Source: Leptospira vanthielii serovar Holland str. Waz Holland = ATCC 700522
GTDB taxonomy: Bacteria; Spirochaetota; Leptospiria; Leptospirales; Leptospiraceae
Length of the DNA stretch: 64,000 nt
Direction: 5' to 3'
NCBI RefSeq assembly: GCF_000332455.1
Contig: NZ_AOGY02000069.1
Span: 62,001-126,000, forward strand
Shown: positions 27,796 through 37,388 of the stretch, one piece after another
How the letters are laid out: each line of letters begins with the position of its first letter
Position numbering within the stretch: position 1 is the first letter of the stretch
Program-made: the position numbers and the translations under genes
Notes under the pieces: generated by a model
Database searches by the model: none
The model's input: only the letters and a program-made list of their open reading frames with translations
What the model was told of the DNA's origin: nothing

Positions 27796-28662
27796 TTACT
27801 GATTAAAAAAACCAAATACAGGTAATTCTAAATCTCCCAAAATTTCAGCCTTGTGTCGGTAGGCAGTTCCTCTACCTTCGGCAAGGGCAAACTTACCTTT
27901 AGAAAAATCATTCGGAGATAAATAAGGAGTGTTTGTTTCCAATCGGATGAGTTTTTTTCCTTTTTCTTTTGCCAGTAAAGATTTTAAGTCCTCAGATTCC
28001 GATTCAATGATTTGCACTGAAGCATCTAACGCTCGTTTCATCGTATTTCGACTTAATGGCCTGTGATTGTTGATCTGGTGGATTACGATACGGTCGATAC
28101 TTGGATCTAAAATAAGTTCTTTAATTGGTTCACCATCACCGATACCCCCATCCAAAAACTCTTCTCCTTGAAATTCTTGGACTTCATACAAAAAAGGAAA
28201 GGCAATGGACGCCATTACTGCATCGAGCACGTTTCCTTCCATGATGAGTTCTCGTTTGTTTTTGGAAAGATTGGATACGGCAATTCCTAGTTTAATGGGT
28301 AAGTCAGAAAACTTTTTATTCCCAAGGTAAGGATATAGAATGTCACGTGTGGCTTTGCCGGTCAAAACTCCACTGTAGCCGTTTAAACCTTTACGCAACA
28401 ATCGACCGAGCATAGTCAGGGAATTTCCTTCCCAAAAATCTTTTTTCCGCAATCCCAAAACTAGAGATTCAAAGTCTACCATCTCTCGCCCCGTTGCATA
28501 CAAGGCACCGATCATAGCACCCGAGCTGGAACCTGTGACCACTGCGGGTTTAAAGCCAATTTCTTGTAACCCACGCACAAATCCCGTATGGGCAAAAAAA
28601 CCGAAAAACGCAGATTTTAAACAAAGGGCAGAATACTTTTTAGGGAAGAAGAGTTCTATCAT
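27796..28662 (-). CDS. Patatin-like phospholipase with unusual oxyanion loop
   Basis: Patatins are Ser-Asp dyad lipid acyl hydrolases. The nucleophile elbow GSSSG (44-48, Ser46) and the DGG motif (Asp171-Gly173 in FLDGGIGDGEP) are intact over 288 residues. The usual glycine-rich oxyanion loop near residue 16 (GGGxxG) is replaced by KSAFFGFFAHTG, so catalysis may be altered, although AHTGFVRGL still matches the following helix. No signal peptide. The gene sits 37 nt downstream of the P-type ATPase gene and 8 nt upstream of the hybrid kinase gene, suggesting cotranscription. Substrate unknown. Confidence 0.82.
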   Translation of the reverse strand: MIELFFPKKYSALCLKSAFFGFFAHTGFVRGLQEIGFKPAVVTGSSSGAMIGALYATGREMVDFESLVLGLRKKDFWEGNSLTMLGRLLRKGLNGYSGVLTGKATRDILYPYLGNKKFSDLPIKLGIAVSNLSKNKRELIMEGNVLDAVMASIAFPFLYEVQEFQGEEFLDGGIGDGEPIKELILDPSIDRIVIHQINNHRPLSRNTMKRALDASVQIIESESEDLKSLLAKEKGKKLIRLETNTPYLSPNDFSKGKFALAEGRGTAYRHKAEILGDLELPVFGFFNQ

Positions 28663-28699
28663 AAGCTTTTACTAAGTTTAGAAACAGACTACGTCCATG

Positions 28700-31210
28700 T
28701 CAGCCACGAAGTAATTTGGAAACTAAAACTTTTGTCATATCGTAAAACAACACTCCCACAAATGCAACCAGTATCGCTGATGAAAACTGCAGAAAATTGA
28801 GTGGGACAAACCGAAACATTGTATTCATTCCGGGCAAATACATAGATAGAACAAGTACCCCGATAGTTCCAGCAAAGACATAACGAATGGTAGGATTGGG
28901 AATTCTCATTCGGCTCCACATGGACTCATGCAGCGACCGATTGGCCAGGATTAAAAATAAATTAGAAAATACTAATGTAACAAAAGTCGCTGTACTTACC
29001 ACCTTGGGCGAGGAAGTTCCCTTTAGAAACAATTCAGTGATCCAATAAGAAGACACAACCGATAACAAGGAAAATGCTCCCTGAATCAAGGAATTGATGA
29101 ACAACTCACGATCTAACAATGGTTCCTTGGTTTTTCTCGGTTTTCTTTTCATCAAATCAGATTCAGCTGATTCTCTTTCGAATACAATGGTACAGGTGGG
29201 ATCAATGACCATTTCCATAAACACAATATGAATTGCTGACAAAACGATGATTGGCCAATCGAAGATGATTGGGAAAAAAGTAATACCTACTATCGGGATA
29301 TGAACACCAATAAGATAACCCAAAGCTTTTTTTAAGTTATCAAAAATTTGTCTTCCTATCCGGACAGATTCTAATATGGAAGAAAAAGAATCATCTAACA
29401 AAACAATGTCTGCCGCTTCACGAGCTACATCCGTCCCCCTCTCACCCATAGCAACACCAATGTTTGCCGTACGTAATGCAGGTGCATCGTTCACTCCATC
29501 TCCAGTCATAGCAACAATCTCACCATCTGCTTTTAACATCCGAACAATGCGCCATTTGTCTTCAGGACTCACTCTTGAAAAAACATTACACTTACGTATG
29601 ACTTTCTGCATCTCTTCTTCGCTCAGATTCGAAAATTCTTTTCCCGTATATACCAAATGAGATTCCTTTAATCCAATTTGATTTGCAATGTTCTTTGCTG
29701 TTTCTGGATAATCGCCCGTAATCATTATCACTCGAATCCCCGAATCGTAAGCAGTTTTGACTGCGAAAGGAACGATCTCTCGAATTGGATCTAAAAATGC
29801 CAATAGTCCATAAAACAAATAATCGATTCGTTTTCTTTCCTCGGGGATCTCATTTAAAGGAGACCTTGATTTGGCAACACCGAGCACTCGAAACCCTCTT
29901 TTTGCTAATTCATTGGTTTTAGTTGTCCAAAAATCTAATTCGGAAGAATTAAATTTACACAAATCAAAAATCGCTTCGGGTGATCCTTTTGCATAACTAA
30001 CGTAAGATTCTCCTTCTTTCAAAACACGAACCATCGTTAAATGATCTGGTGTTAATGGAAAATCTTGGACTGATAGTAAAGCGGAATCCTCTCTTTCATG
30101 GAATAAAACCAAACAATCGGAGATTGCAATGTCCATTGGATCGAAACTAGGGTGTTTGGAGGCACAATAAGCAATATGGAGTAAGTTTTTTATTTCCTCA
30201 GAAAGATTTGAATTGGGATTCAATTCGACAGTTTCCGATTCTGTCACAACGATTCCAATTTTCATTTTATTCTGAGTGATTGTTCCTGTTTTATCAGAAC
30301 AAAGGACTGTGGCTGCGCCTAGAGTTTCAATGATGGAGGAACGTCTTACCAAAACATTTTTTGTGCTCAACCTAAATGCACCTAACGCAAAGAATATGGT
30401 CATAACCAAAGGAAGTTCTTCTGGCATGAGTCCAATGGCAAGCGTCAGTCCAGAAAGTAATCCTTGTAACCATTGGTTTTTGACAATCCCGAAGTAGAGA
30501 GCAAGAATCACACACAATGAGGCCGCAACGATAAAGAGATTACGAACGAGACGTGCGACTTCTACCTCAAGCAAAGTTCTACCAATGGCCTCATCAGCAA
30601 TCTTACGGCCAATCTTACCGATCTCGGTATGATTACCCACAGCCTTGACTCGACAAACCCCTTCTCCACTAACAACTAACGAACCACAAAACACTGGATT
30701 CGATTGTGATTTGGTTACAGGCACAGATTCTCCCGTAAGGAGCGATTCATCACAAGAAAACATTCTATCGGATATGAGTTCAGAGTCAGCAGGGACCCTG
30801 TCCCCTTCGTTCAAAATCAACAAATCATCATAGACTACATCTTTTCCTTCGATGCGAATGATTTGTTGGTCTCGGATGACATTGGTCCTGGGACTCGCCA
30901 GGGAACGTAATGCAGAGATTGCCGTTTCTGTTTTTTTTTCCTGGATGAAAGTGATCGTTATAATCCCCACAACAGAGAACAATAACAACAGTGCCTCTCC
31001 CCGATCACCCAAAAGCAAATAAACTATGCTTATGGAAATGAGAAGCAAAATCATCGGCTCCATTACCACTCCCAATAACATCTGAAAGATTCCTTTTTTT
31101 TGGGAGGAGCTGATTTCATTAGCACCATACTTCGTACGGTTTTTTCTGACTTGTTCCTGGGTTAACCCCATGAGGATGTATTCTGAAATTTGTTTTGGAA
31201 TCGAAGGCAT
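28700..31210 (-). CDS. Cation-translocating P-type ATPase (P2-like)
   Basis: An ion pump of about 836 residues from ATG 31210, with an N-terminal cation ATPase domain (LTQEQVRKNRTKYGANEI), actuator TGES (LLTGESVPVTK), phosphorylation site CSDKTGTITQNK, nucleotide-binding KGSPEAIFDLC, hinge MTGDGVNDAPAL, and about ten membrane helices. The ion-selectivity helix M4 reads PEELP instead of the PEGLP of Ca2+ pumps, and M6 has VIDPTC. The transported ion (Ca2+, Mn2+, Mg2+ or other) is therefore open. A longer frame to 31309 would overlap the divergent peptidase gene and is not favoured. First gene of a three-gene unit with patatin and kinase. Confidence 0.9.
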   Translation of the reverse strand: MPSIPKQISEYILMGLTQEQVRKNRTKYGANEISSSQKKGIFQMLLGVVMEPMILLLISISIVYLLLGDRGEALLLLFSVVGIITITFIQEKKTETAISALRSLASPRTNVIRDQQIIRIEGKDVVYDDLLILNEGDRVPADSELISDRMFSCDESLLTGESVPVTKSQSNPVFCGSLVVSGEGVCRVKAVGNHTEIGKIGRKIADEAIGRTLLEVEVARLVRNLFIVAASLCVILALYFGIVKNQWLQGLLSGLTLAIGLMPEELPLVMTIFFALGAFRLSTKNVLVRRSSIIETLGAATVLCSDKTGTITQNKMKIGIVVTESETVELNPNSNLSEEIKNLLHIAYCASKHPSFDPMDIAISDCLVLFHEREDSALLSVQDFPLTPDHLTMVRVLKEGESYVSYAKGSPEAIFDLCKFNSSELDFWTTKTNELAKRGFRVLGVAKSRSPLNEIPEERKRIDYLFYGLLAFLDPIREIVPFAVKTAYDSGIRVIMITGDYPETAKNIANQIGLKESHLVYTGKEFSNLSEEEMQKVIRKCNVFSRVSPEDKWRIVRMLKADGEIVAMTGDGVNDAPALRTANIGVAMGERGTDVAREAADIVLLDDSFSSILESVRIGRQIFDNLKKALGYLIGVHIPIVGITFFPIIFDWPIIVLSAIHIVFMEMVIDPTCTIVFERESAESDLMKRKPRKTKEPLLDRELFINSLIQGAFSLLSVVSSYWITELFLKGTSSPKVVSTATFVTLVFSNLFLILANRSLHESMWSRMRIPNPTIRYVFAGTIGVLVLSMYLPGMNTMFRFVPLNFLQFSSAILVAFVGVLFYDMTKVLVSKLLRG

Positions 31211-31264
31211 ATTCTTGTTTGATTTGGTCTTGTATTTTAAAAGAAATCTGTTTAACATTCTAGA

Positions 31265-32614
31265 ATGTGTGACACCTCTCTTGCCACTGAAAAATTTACA
31301 AAGACTCAAAAAAGAATCTTTGCCAAAAACTCTGACCGAGAACCAAACGAATCACAATCTATACTTCACGTTCCTCGTTTAGAGCATAAAAAAGGTTCTT
31401 TATTACGTACAACTTATATAGAAATTCCCCAAACTCCCGTTACTTATGAAGTTTTTCTAAGTAAACCCTTTCATATGTGGGGTGCGGAAATGGGTGTGAA
31501 TGAATTTGGTCTTTGTATTGGAAATGAAGCGGTTTTTACGAACTTAAAAATTTCAAAAAGAAATAATGGTCTAACAGGAATGGACTTAATTCGTTTAGCT
31601 TTAGAACGATGTAAGTCCGCAAAAGATGGTTTATTTCTAATCACAGAACTTTTAGAAACTTATGGACAGGATGCCTGTGGTGGGTATGAAAATAAGTCGT
31701 TTTTCTACCATAACAGTTTTATCATTGCTGACCGCACGGATGGTTACGTTTTAGAAACTGCTGATAGGTACTGGGTGGCAAAAAAAATTGATTCGTTTTA
31801 TGCCATTTCAAATGGACTTACGATTGGATCCGACTTTGACTATTCTTCTCCTAATCTAATTGATACATTACGAAAAAATTCCAATCGAGATTTTTCTTTT
31901 AAAGATTATTTCAGTGATCAGTTTTACACATATATGAGTCACTGTAAAGACAGAAAAAAATTACACGAAGACACTGCTGAGAGTTCAGAAAAAGAAACAG
32001 CAAGTTATACAGCCAAACAGGCGATGGAAACTTTGAAAACTCATTTCATCGAAACTGATGAATTTGAACCATCTTCTTCTTCAATGAAATCTTTATGTTT
32101 GCACGCAACAGGTCCCACTACACCGAACCAAACCAATGGAAGTCTTATTGTAGAATGGGATACCTCAGAAACCAACCAAGACCCACTTCGAGTGTATTAT
32201 ACAGGGACATCCACCCCTTGTTTGAGTTTGTTCAAACCATTTTATTTTGGGACAAAAAATTTTATAGGATCTTCTAGTTTGTCTTCAGATAAAGCATATT
32301 CAGAAACCTTATGGTGGTTACACGAATCAATTGCACGAAAATCCAATTTTGATTACCAAGCAGTTCGATCTATTTTAGTCCCTGCCTTAATTGGGTTACA
32401 AGAATCGGTTTTTAATATCTCAAAAGAATTTCTATCTCCTCAAAAAAAGGAAGAAGTCCAATGGCGTTTTTTAAAAGATCATGTCAATATTCTAAAGAAA
32501 GTAGATGAAGAATTGATACAGTCTAAAATCGGAAGGAGTCGATGGCAAAATCCACTCTTTCAAATTTACTGGTCAGGACAAAATCGGAAACTTGGAATTC
32601 CTTTCCGCCAATAA
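31265..32614 (+). CDS. Secernin-type peptidase C69 family protein
   Basis: An Ntn-hydrolase-type protein of 449 residues. The N-terminus MCDTSLATEKFTKTQ followed by IFAKNSDREPNE is the C69/secernin signature; after Met removal Cys2 would be the catalytic nucleophile, which fixes the start at ATG 31265. Later words (NEFGLCIGNEAVF, LTGMDLIRLALERC, YVLETADRYWVAKKI) continue the family pattern. Members are dipeptidases or related amidohydrolases; the substrate here is unknown. The 3' end overlaps the convergent glycerate kinase gene by 42 nt (32573-32614), so the two messages would share complementary ends. Confidence 0.87.
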   Translation: MCDTSLATEKFTKTQKRIFAKNSDREPNESQSILHVPRLEHKKGSLLRTTYIEIPQTPVTYEVFLSKPFHMWGAEMGVNEFGLCIGNEAVFTNLKISKRNNGLTGMDLIRLALERCKSAKDGLFLITELLETYGQDACGGYENKSFFYHNSFIIADRTDGYVLETADRYWVAKKIDSFYAISNGLTIGSDFDYSSPNLIDTLRKNSNRDFSFKDYFSDQFYTYMSHCKDRKKLHEDTAESSEKETASYTAKQAMETLKTHFIETDEFEPSSSSMKSLCLHATGPTTPNQTNGSLIVEWDTSETNQDPLRVYYTGTSTPCLSLFKPFYFGTKNFIGSSSLSSDKAYSETLWWLHESIARKSNFDYQAVRSILVPALIGLQESVFNISKEFLSPQKKEEVQWRFLKDHVNILKKVDEELIQSKIGRSRWQNPLFQIYWSGQNRKLGIPFRQ

Positions 32615-33778
32615 AAGTATCAAAAGATCATTTACATTGGTTCCTGTCGCTCCAGTGAAAAGAAGGGAATTTGTATCTTTTAAGATGGGATAAGAATTGG
32701 ATTTCTTAAGTTCAGTTACTGCGTCCCAACCTTTTTCTTTCATTTGTTCCAAAGTTTTGGGTCCCACAATGGCACCGGCAGCATCAGTGGGCCCATCTGT
32801 TCCATCGGTCCCGCAAGAAAGAAACATCCAATCCCTCTCTATATCCAAAGATTCCGATAAAATGACCATACGAAGTGCAGTCTCTTGGTTACGTCCGCCT
32901 TTACCATTACCAAAAACTGGGCAAACCATTTCACCACCGAGTAGAATGGCTTGTTTTTTATCATTTTTTTTGGCATTTAACAATTCGCTAAACATACGTT
33001 CTGCGGTATATTCGCTAGAGTAATCCCAAGAATCAGATATGACTTTAACCTCATAATCTAATGTTTTTGCTTTTTTTTCCATCGCAGCAAGGGATGCAGA
33101 TAAATTCCCCATAATATAATATTCACTTCCAGGATAACTTGGTCCAGATGCAATAATTGATGGATCATCGCCGAGTACATCAGAAATCGCAAAAGTATAA
33201 ACTTTCAAATTTGGATTTAATAGTTTTAATAACTTACCAGATTTTACAGCAGAATATTTTTTTCTCTCCGCATTGATTTCATGGATGGGAAGTCCTTGTT
33301 TTAATAAATTCTGATTTAATTGGACTATATCATCTATAGTAAATCCTAGTTCTGGAATTTCGAATAAACTGGACCCACCACCTGATAACAAAACAACCAA
33401 TTGGTGGTTTTTGTCTAAACTCGAAAGATCTTGTAAAACTTCGCGAGAATACAATTCTGAATTTGTATCTGGAATGGGGTGAGACGCCTCTCTACATTTC
33501 CAAACTCCCATCTGGCCTTTGGTTTTGATCTCTTCTGGAAGGTGATTGTATTTTGTGAGGATAAAACCTGCATCGACGGAAAAGTATTCCTGAAAAGACA
33601 GTGCCATAACATAAGCCGCTTTCCCTAATGCAAAAACATAAGTTTTTTTATCTGGGTTGTTTAGAATTCTCTTTAGGTCGGAATGTTGGTTCCAAAACTC
33701 TAAAGAAAGATATTTTGGCGTTGCAGCCCGAACACCCTCAATAAAAAGAGCTTCGATATCTTCTCTTAAAGTGCTCAA
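32573..33778 (-). CDS. Glycerate 2-kinase (MOFRL family)
   Basis: Phosphorylates D-glycerate to 2-phosphoglycerate, feeding glycolysis; some relatives were named hydroxypyruvate reductase (TtuD). The 401-residue protein has the N-terminal DUF4147 half with VFALGKAAYVMA (about 47-58), LVVLLSGGGSSLFE, and INAERKKYSAVKSGKL, and the C-terminal MOFRL half with GNGKGGRNQETAL and SCGTDGTDGPTDAAGA. Length and motifs are standard. It starts 3 nt after the iron-sulfur fusion gene and is the last gene of the phosphatase-kinase-redox operon. The 3' end overlaps the convergent peptidase gene. Confidence 0.92.
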   Translation of the reverse strand: MSTLREDIEALFIEGVRAATPKYLSLEFWNQHSDLKRILNNPDKKTYVFALGKAAYVMALSFQEYFSVDAGFILTKYNHLPEEIKTKGQMGVWKCREASHPIPDTNSELYSREVLQDLSSLDKNHQLVVLLSGGGSSLFEIPELGFTIDDIVQLNQNLLKQGLPIHEINAERKKYSAVKSGKLLKLLNPNLKVYTFAISDVLGDDPSIIASGPSYPGSEYYIMGNLSASLAAMEKKAKTLDYEVKVISDSWDYSSEYTAERMFSELLNAKKNDKKQAILLGGEMVCPVFGNGKGGRNQETALRMVILSESLDIERDWMFLSCGTDGTDGPTDAAGAIVGPKTLEQMKEKGWDAVTELKKSNSYPILKDTNSLLFTGATGTNVNDLLILLLAERNSKFPILS

Positions 33779-33781
33779 TTT

Positions 33782-36043
33782 TTATTTCCGTAACTTTGCT
33801 TGAATGGAATCATACCGAACACCAGAGGATGCCAACTGTCCAAACTCCAATACATCGGTCGGACAAAGTGAAACACAAGCAGAACATCTTACACATTGTA
33901 CGCTATCCATTGGTATTCCTCTGCTGGCATAACCCATAACATCAATTCCCTGATGGCAGTTTTTCGTACAAATATTACAAGAGATACATTTCTTTTTATC
34001 AGAAAATATTCGGAACCTGCTAAACTTAGCATAAATATGCATAAGGGAGGCTAGAGGACAGAACATACGACACCATATCCTTCCGGAAAAAAGAAAGTAA
34101 AAACCAACGCCTACCACACCTGCAAGCCCAATATCTACAACGATATCATAAAGCCATTTTACAGAATCAGCAACGGACTCACTCAGCGCCAAACTTGAAT
34201 CACTTAGCTTACCATACACTCCAACTAATTTGAGTAGCGTAAGGAGAAACGCAACAAGCAGGATGTATTGCCCAGAATGTTCCAACCGATATGCCCATTT
34301 CCCGTGAGGCATCTTTTGTCTATGTTCATCACCTAAGGTTTCAGCAAGACCACCACAGGAACAAATCCAACCACAATATGCCCCTTTTCCATATCGATAT
34401 ACTAACAGCGGTATAAATCCAAAACTAAACAGAACCCCATAACCTAACCAAAAATTGGTGATCCCGCTATCATACAAAACCCCCATACTTAGGGGCCAGG
34501 CCAAAATAAAACCGTAAGCTTTCCAATAAGCATCTTTCGGAAAAATCTCCGTTCGGATGTATCCGTCGGGACTACCTAAATAACCCAAATCTCCAAACGC
34601 AGGTAAAATTAGTTCTGGCAGCAAAAACAAAAAGAAAACTTGTACAAAAATCAAACTAAGAGTTTGGTAAAAAATATAATCAGTTTTCCTAACCAAAATC
34701 CTTCGGATCCCAAATACCAAAATAGTTAGAGAATATAACATGGTATAGTGGAAGGAAGGGTATTTTCCGAAGAGCGTATAACCAAAATAAGTCGTGCTTA
34801 AATACACAAAAAGAAAATAGCTGAAAGCCATAAAAAGATAAGTATTTCTTATAAAAACCCAAGGTTGAAAAACCCCGAGTCCATCCTTTAGCTTCAAATA
34901 AACAAAAAGAGACAAAGTGAGAACCGATATACAAGCGAATGCTGTGGCTAATGGGGAAAACCAACCCGGCCCATAAAAAGAAGCCTTTCCGAAATAAGCA
35001 AGGACAGCAAATGAAAAAAGAGAAAAAAATCCTACCCAATCCGAAAACGATTTTTCATTTTGAATTTTGATTCCTATTTTTTTTAAAAAGGAAATTGGTG
35101 GTGTCGTTCCGATTAAAATATAAACAATATCAGATTTTAGTTTAATAGATGAATGGAGAGTTTTCACAAAAACGTTCTGTTCTGTTATCTCGGTAACTTC
35201 TGCCTCCATAAGAAGATTTATTTTTCCCTCCCGAACCTTCGTTTCTAAACCTTTTCTATTTTCCTCTTTCGGCCTTTGAAATTCCTTTCCTCTATGAATT
35301 AAGTTAACTTCGTTCGCATAACTTGAGCATGCAATAGCTGCTTCTACTGCACTATCACCTCCCCCGACAATCACAACCGACTTATCCTTTACATCAGAAG
35401 GATCGAAGAGGCGATAAAAAACAGACGAATGGGACTCACCCTTCACACCTAACCGTTTTGGATCACCCGATTTTCCAATCGCAATCACTACGGAATTTGT
35501 AAGATAAGAATCCCCAGTTTCAGTTTTTACAACATAAAGAGAACCATCATGCTGAATGGAAGAAACTCTTTTTCCTGAATGTAATTCGATTGGTTCTTTT
35601 TTTAATAACTCATTGAGATATTCTAACAAATCCTCTTTAGTAGAATCTTTAATTTTAAGTTTGGATAGAGGTTCTAAGTTTTTGGGTTCAGCAAAAATTG
35701 GTTTTTGTTTTGGATAACTTTGGATAGTTTGGAATGGTAAATTTGCTTCGAGAACCACATATTTTTTTCCTAACCGACTGGCTTCATAAGCACAAGACAA
35801 ACCTGCAGGCCCAGATCCAATAATCACTGCATCCAAACAATCGGCCTTTTTTTTTCGGATGTGTTTCCAAACATTCACTCCACTTTCGGCCGCTAATTTT
35901 AACAGAGGAACACCCGTTAGATCTCCAATGATAAATACATTAGGAAGATTCGTTTCATACGAATCTGATAGTTCTGGGTAAATTTCCACAGGCCCCGTCG
36001 GGACAGATTTGGTTAACCAACGAAAATAAAAAGAGGGCCACAT
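33782..36043 (-). CDS. FAD/NAD(P)-domain, membrane and 2x[4Fe-4S] fusion protein
   Basis: A 753-residue redox fusion. Residues 1-65 resemble the C-terminal FAD-binding tail of thioredoxin reductase (NVFIIGDLTGVPLLKLAAESG), placed before rather than after the main Rossmann folds: FAD site IIGSGPAGLSCAYEA (74-88) and NAD(P) site IVGGGDSAVEAA. About eight membrane helices follow (about 335-660), with a NosR/NapH/CcoG-like CGWICSCGG and RIWCRMFCPLASL. The end carries two ferredoxin motifs, CISCNICTKNC and CVRCSACVSLCP. It could move electrons from NAD(P)H through FAD and iron-sulfur centres at the membrane. No CxxC redox-active disulfide of TrxR is seen. The electron acceptor is unknown. Confidence 0.85.
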   Translation of the reverse strand: MWPSFYFRWLTKSVPTGPVEIYPELSDSYETNLPNVFIIGDLTGVPLLKLAAESGVNVWKHIRKKKADCLDAVIIGSGPAGLSCAYEASRLGKKYVVLEANLPFQTIQSYPKQKPIFAEPKNLEPLSKLKIKDSTKEDLLEYLNELLKKEPIELHSGKRVSSIQHDGSLYVVKTETGDSYLTNSVVIAIGKSGDPKRLGVKGESHSSVFYRLFDPSDVKDKSVVIVGGGDSAVEAAIACSSYANEVNLIHRGKEFQRPKEENRKGLETKVREGKINLLMEAEVTEITEQNVFVKTLHSSIKLKSDIVYILIGTTPPISFLKKIGIKIQNEKSFSDWVGFFSLFSFAVLAYFGKASFYGPGWFSPLATAFACISVLTLSLFVYLKLKDGLGVFQPWVFIRNTYLFMAFSYFLFVYLSTTYFGYTLFGKYPSFHYTMLYSLTILVFGIRRILVRKTDYIFYQTLSLIFVQVFFLFLLPELILPAFGDLGYLGSPDGYIRTEIFPKDAYWKAYGFILAWPLSMGVLYDSGITNFWLGYGVLFSFGFIPLLVYRYGKGAYCGWICSCGGLAETLGDEHRQKMPHGKWAYRLEHSGQYILLVAFLLTLLKLVGVYGKLSDSSLALSESVADSVKWLYDIVVDIGLAGVVGVGFYFLFSGRIWCRMFCPLASLMHIYAKFSRFRIFSDKKKCISCNICTKNCHQGIDVMGYASRGIPMDSVQCVRCSACVSLCPTDVLEFGQLASSGVRYDSIQAKLRK

Positions 36044-36083
36044 TCTTAAAATTGGACTCGAACTTTAAAAAAAAGAAATGAAT

Positions 36084-37388
36084 TTAATCGGCGAGAGGAA
36101 GTTGGATAATGATTTTTGTTCCTTCTTTCGGTTTACTGGTTACCTGAAAAGTACCTCCCTGCTCCTTCAATAATTCTATACAGACTAAAAGGCCAAGACC
36201 GGTTCCTTTCTCCCCTACAGTACCAAATCCGGAAGTAAAACGTTTACCTTCGATTATTTTTTCTAAAAGGTCATGAGTCATTCCTACCCCATGGTCTTCA
36301 AACCGAATCTCCATAAAATGAGAAACAGGTTCCGCCTCAATCAAAACCTTTCCATTTGGATGAGAATATTTTATAGCATTCGATAAAATATTACGCAGCA
36401 CAGTGGAAGTCATTCGTTCATCACAGTATATAGAATATTTTTCCGAAATTTGTGTCTCAAAGAAAATCCCTTTTTCAGTCGCTTGAATATTGAGTATATC
36501 CAGCGCATTTTTTAAAATCAAAGAGAGATTTAATTTTTCTAGATTACATTGGGTCTTTTTTGTTTCATTCCGAACCCAATCGAGCAAATTTTCCAATACC
36601 AAATAAGTTTGGTTTGCACTTTTTTTAAGTTCGTTTAATGCAAATACCAGCTCATCTCTTTCAGGTAGCGAACTTGTGAGATAACCCAAAAACTTACTCA
36701 TGGTTCCAATAGGTCCTTTTAAATCATGAGCTAAGATAGAAAAAATTCGATCCTTATGATCATTGGTTCGAATCATTTCTTTTTGGATTCTATTGATGTT
36801 CCTTAAAAAATAAAACATAAACAGAGCAACAAAGGACAAACAAGAAACAACTGAATTAATACGGAATAAGTCTTGGACTTTTTTATGATAAAGAAGAGTT
36901 CCCTTTGCAAACACACCAGGACTACCAAAAAACTCGAACCAAATATAAAACGCAGTGTTCATAAGAAAGATAAAAAGTATCCACCACTTTTCCTCATAAG
37001 AAAAAAGAACAAAGGGAACAATGGCAAACATTAGAAAATAATAATAAAATCCTCCGGAAGTTCCAAAACTAATTGTAGAAACAAAGAACAAGGGAACAGA
37101 AATTGTGAAAACCAATATGATTCGCGATAATGAATACCTTTCCTTCGTATTTAAGTAAAGAACCAATACCAATAACGAAATTACAATTAAATGTATCAAA
37201 TTCATAAACTGGTAATGCGGTGCACCTGCGATGACAAAGAAAATAGAATACTGAATGTTTGAGAAAATTCCCAAAAAAGCAATTAAGTTTGAAAGTTGTA
37301 CGCGAACAGAGGATTCCAAACCCAACTGTTCGGTAACTCCTAAATTGAGTAACCGACGAATTCCTAATCGGTCAAAAATTGCTTTCAT
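36084..37388 (-). CDS. Membrane sensor histidine kinase
   Basis: A 434-residue kinase with about six N-terminal membrane helices (about 35-200) and no large periplasmic loop, followed by a HisKA domain (His221 in SILAHDLKGPIG) and a HATPase (NILSNAIKYSHPNG, EDHGVGMTHD, GEKGTGLGLLVCIEL). Phosphotransfer would go to a response regulator encoded elsewhere. Its ATG overlaps the stop of the upstream phosphatase gene by 4 nt (37385-37388), so the two are translationally coupled and probably read one signal together. The redox fusion gene follows 40 nt downstream. Confidence 0.9.
   Translation of the reverse strand: MKAIFDRLGIRRLLNLGVTEQLGLESSVRVQLSNLIAFLGIFSNIQYSIFFVIAGAPHYQFMNLIHLIVISLLVLVLYLNTKERYSLSRIILVFTISVPLFFVSTISFGTSGGFYYYFLMFAIVPFVLFSYEEKWWILFIFLMNTAFYIWFEFFGSPGVFAKGTLLYHKKVQDLFRINSVVSCLSFVALFMFYFLRNINRIQKEMIRTNDHKDRIFSILAHDLKGPIGTMSKFLGYLTSSLPERDELVFALNELKKSANQTYLVLENLLDWVRNETKKTQCNLEKLNLSLILKNALDILNIQATEKGIFFETQISEKYSIYCDERMTSTVLRNILSNAIKYSHPNGKVLIEAEPVSHFMEIRFEDHGVGMTHDLLEKIIEGKRFTSGFGTVGEKGTGLGLLVCIELLKEQGGTFQVTSKPKEGTKIIIQLPLAD

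Noticed and set aside
31211..31309. Longer N-terminus for the P-type ATPase
   Set aside because: It would overlap the divergent C69 gene whose start is fixed by its catalytic Cys2, and the added residues do not match the family.
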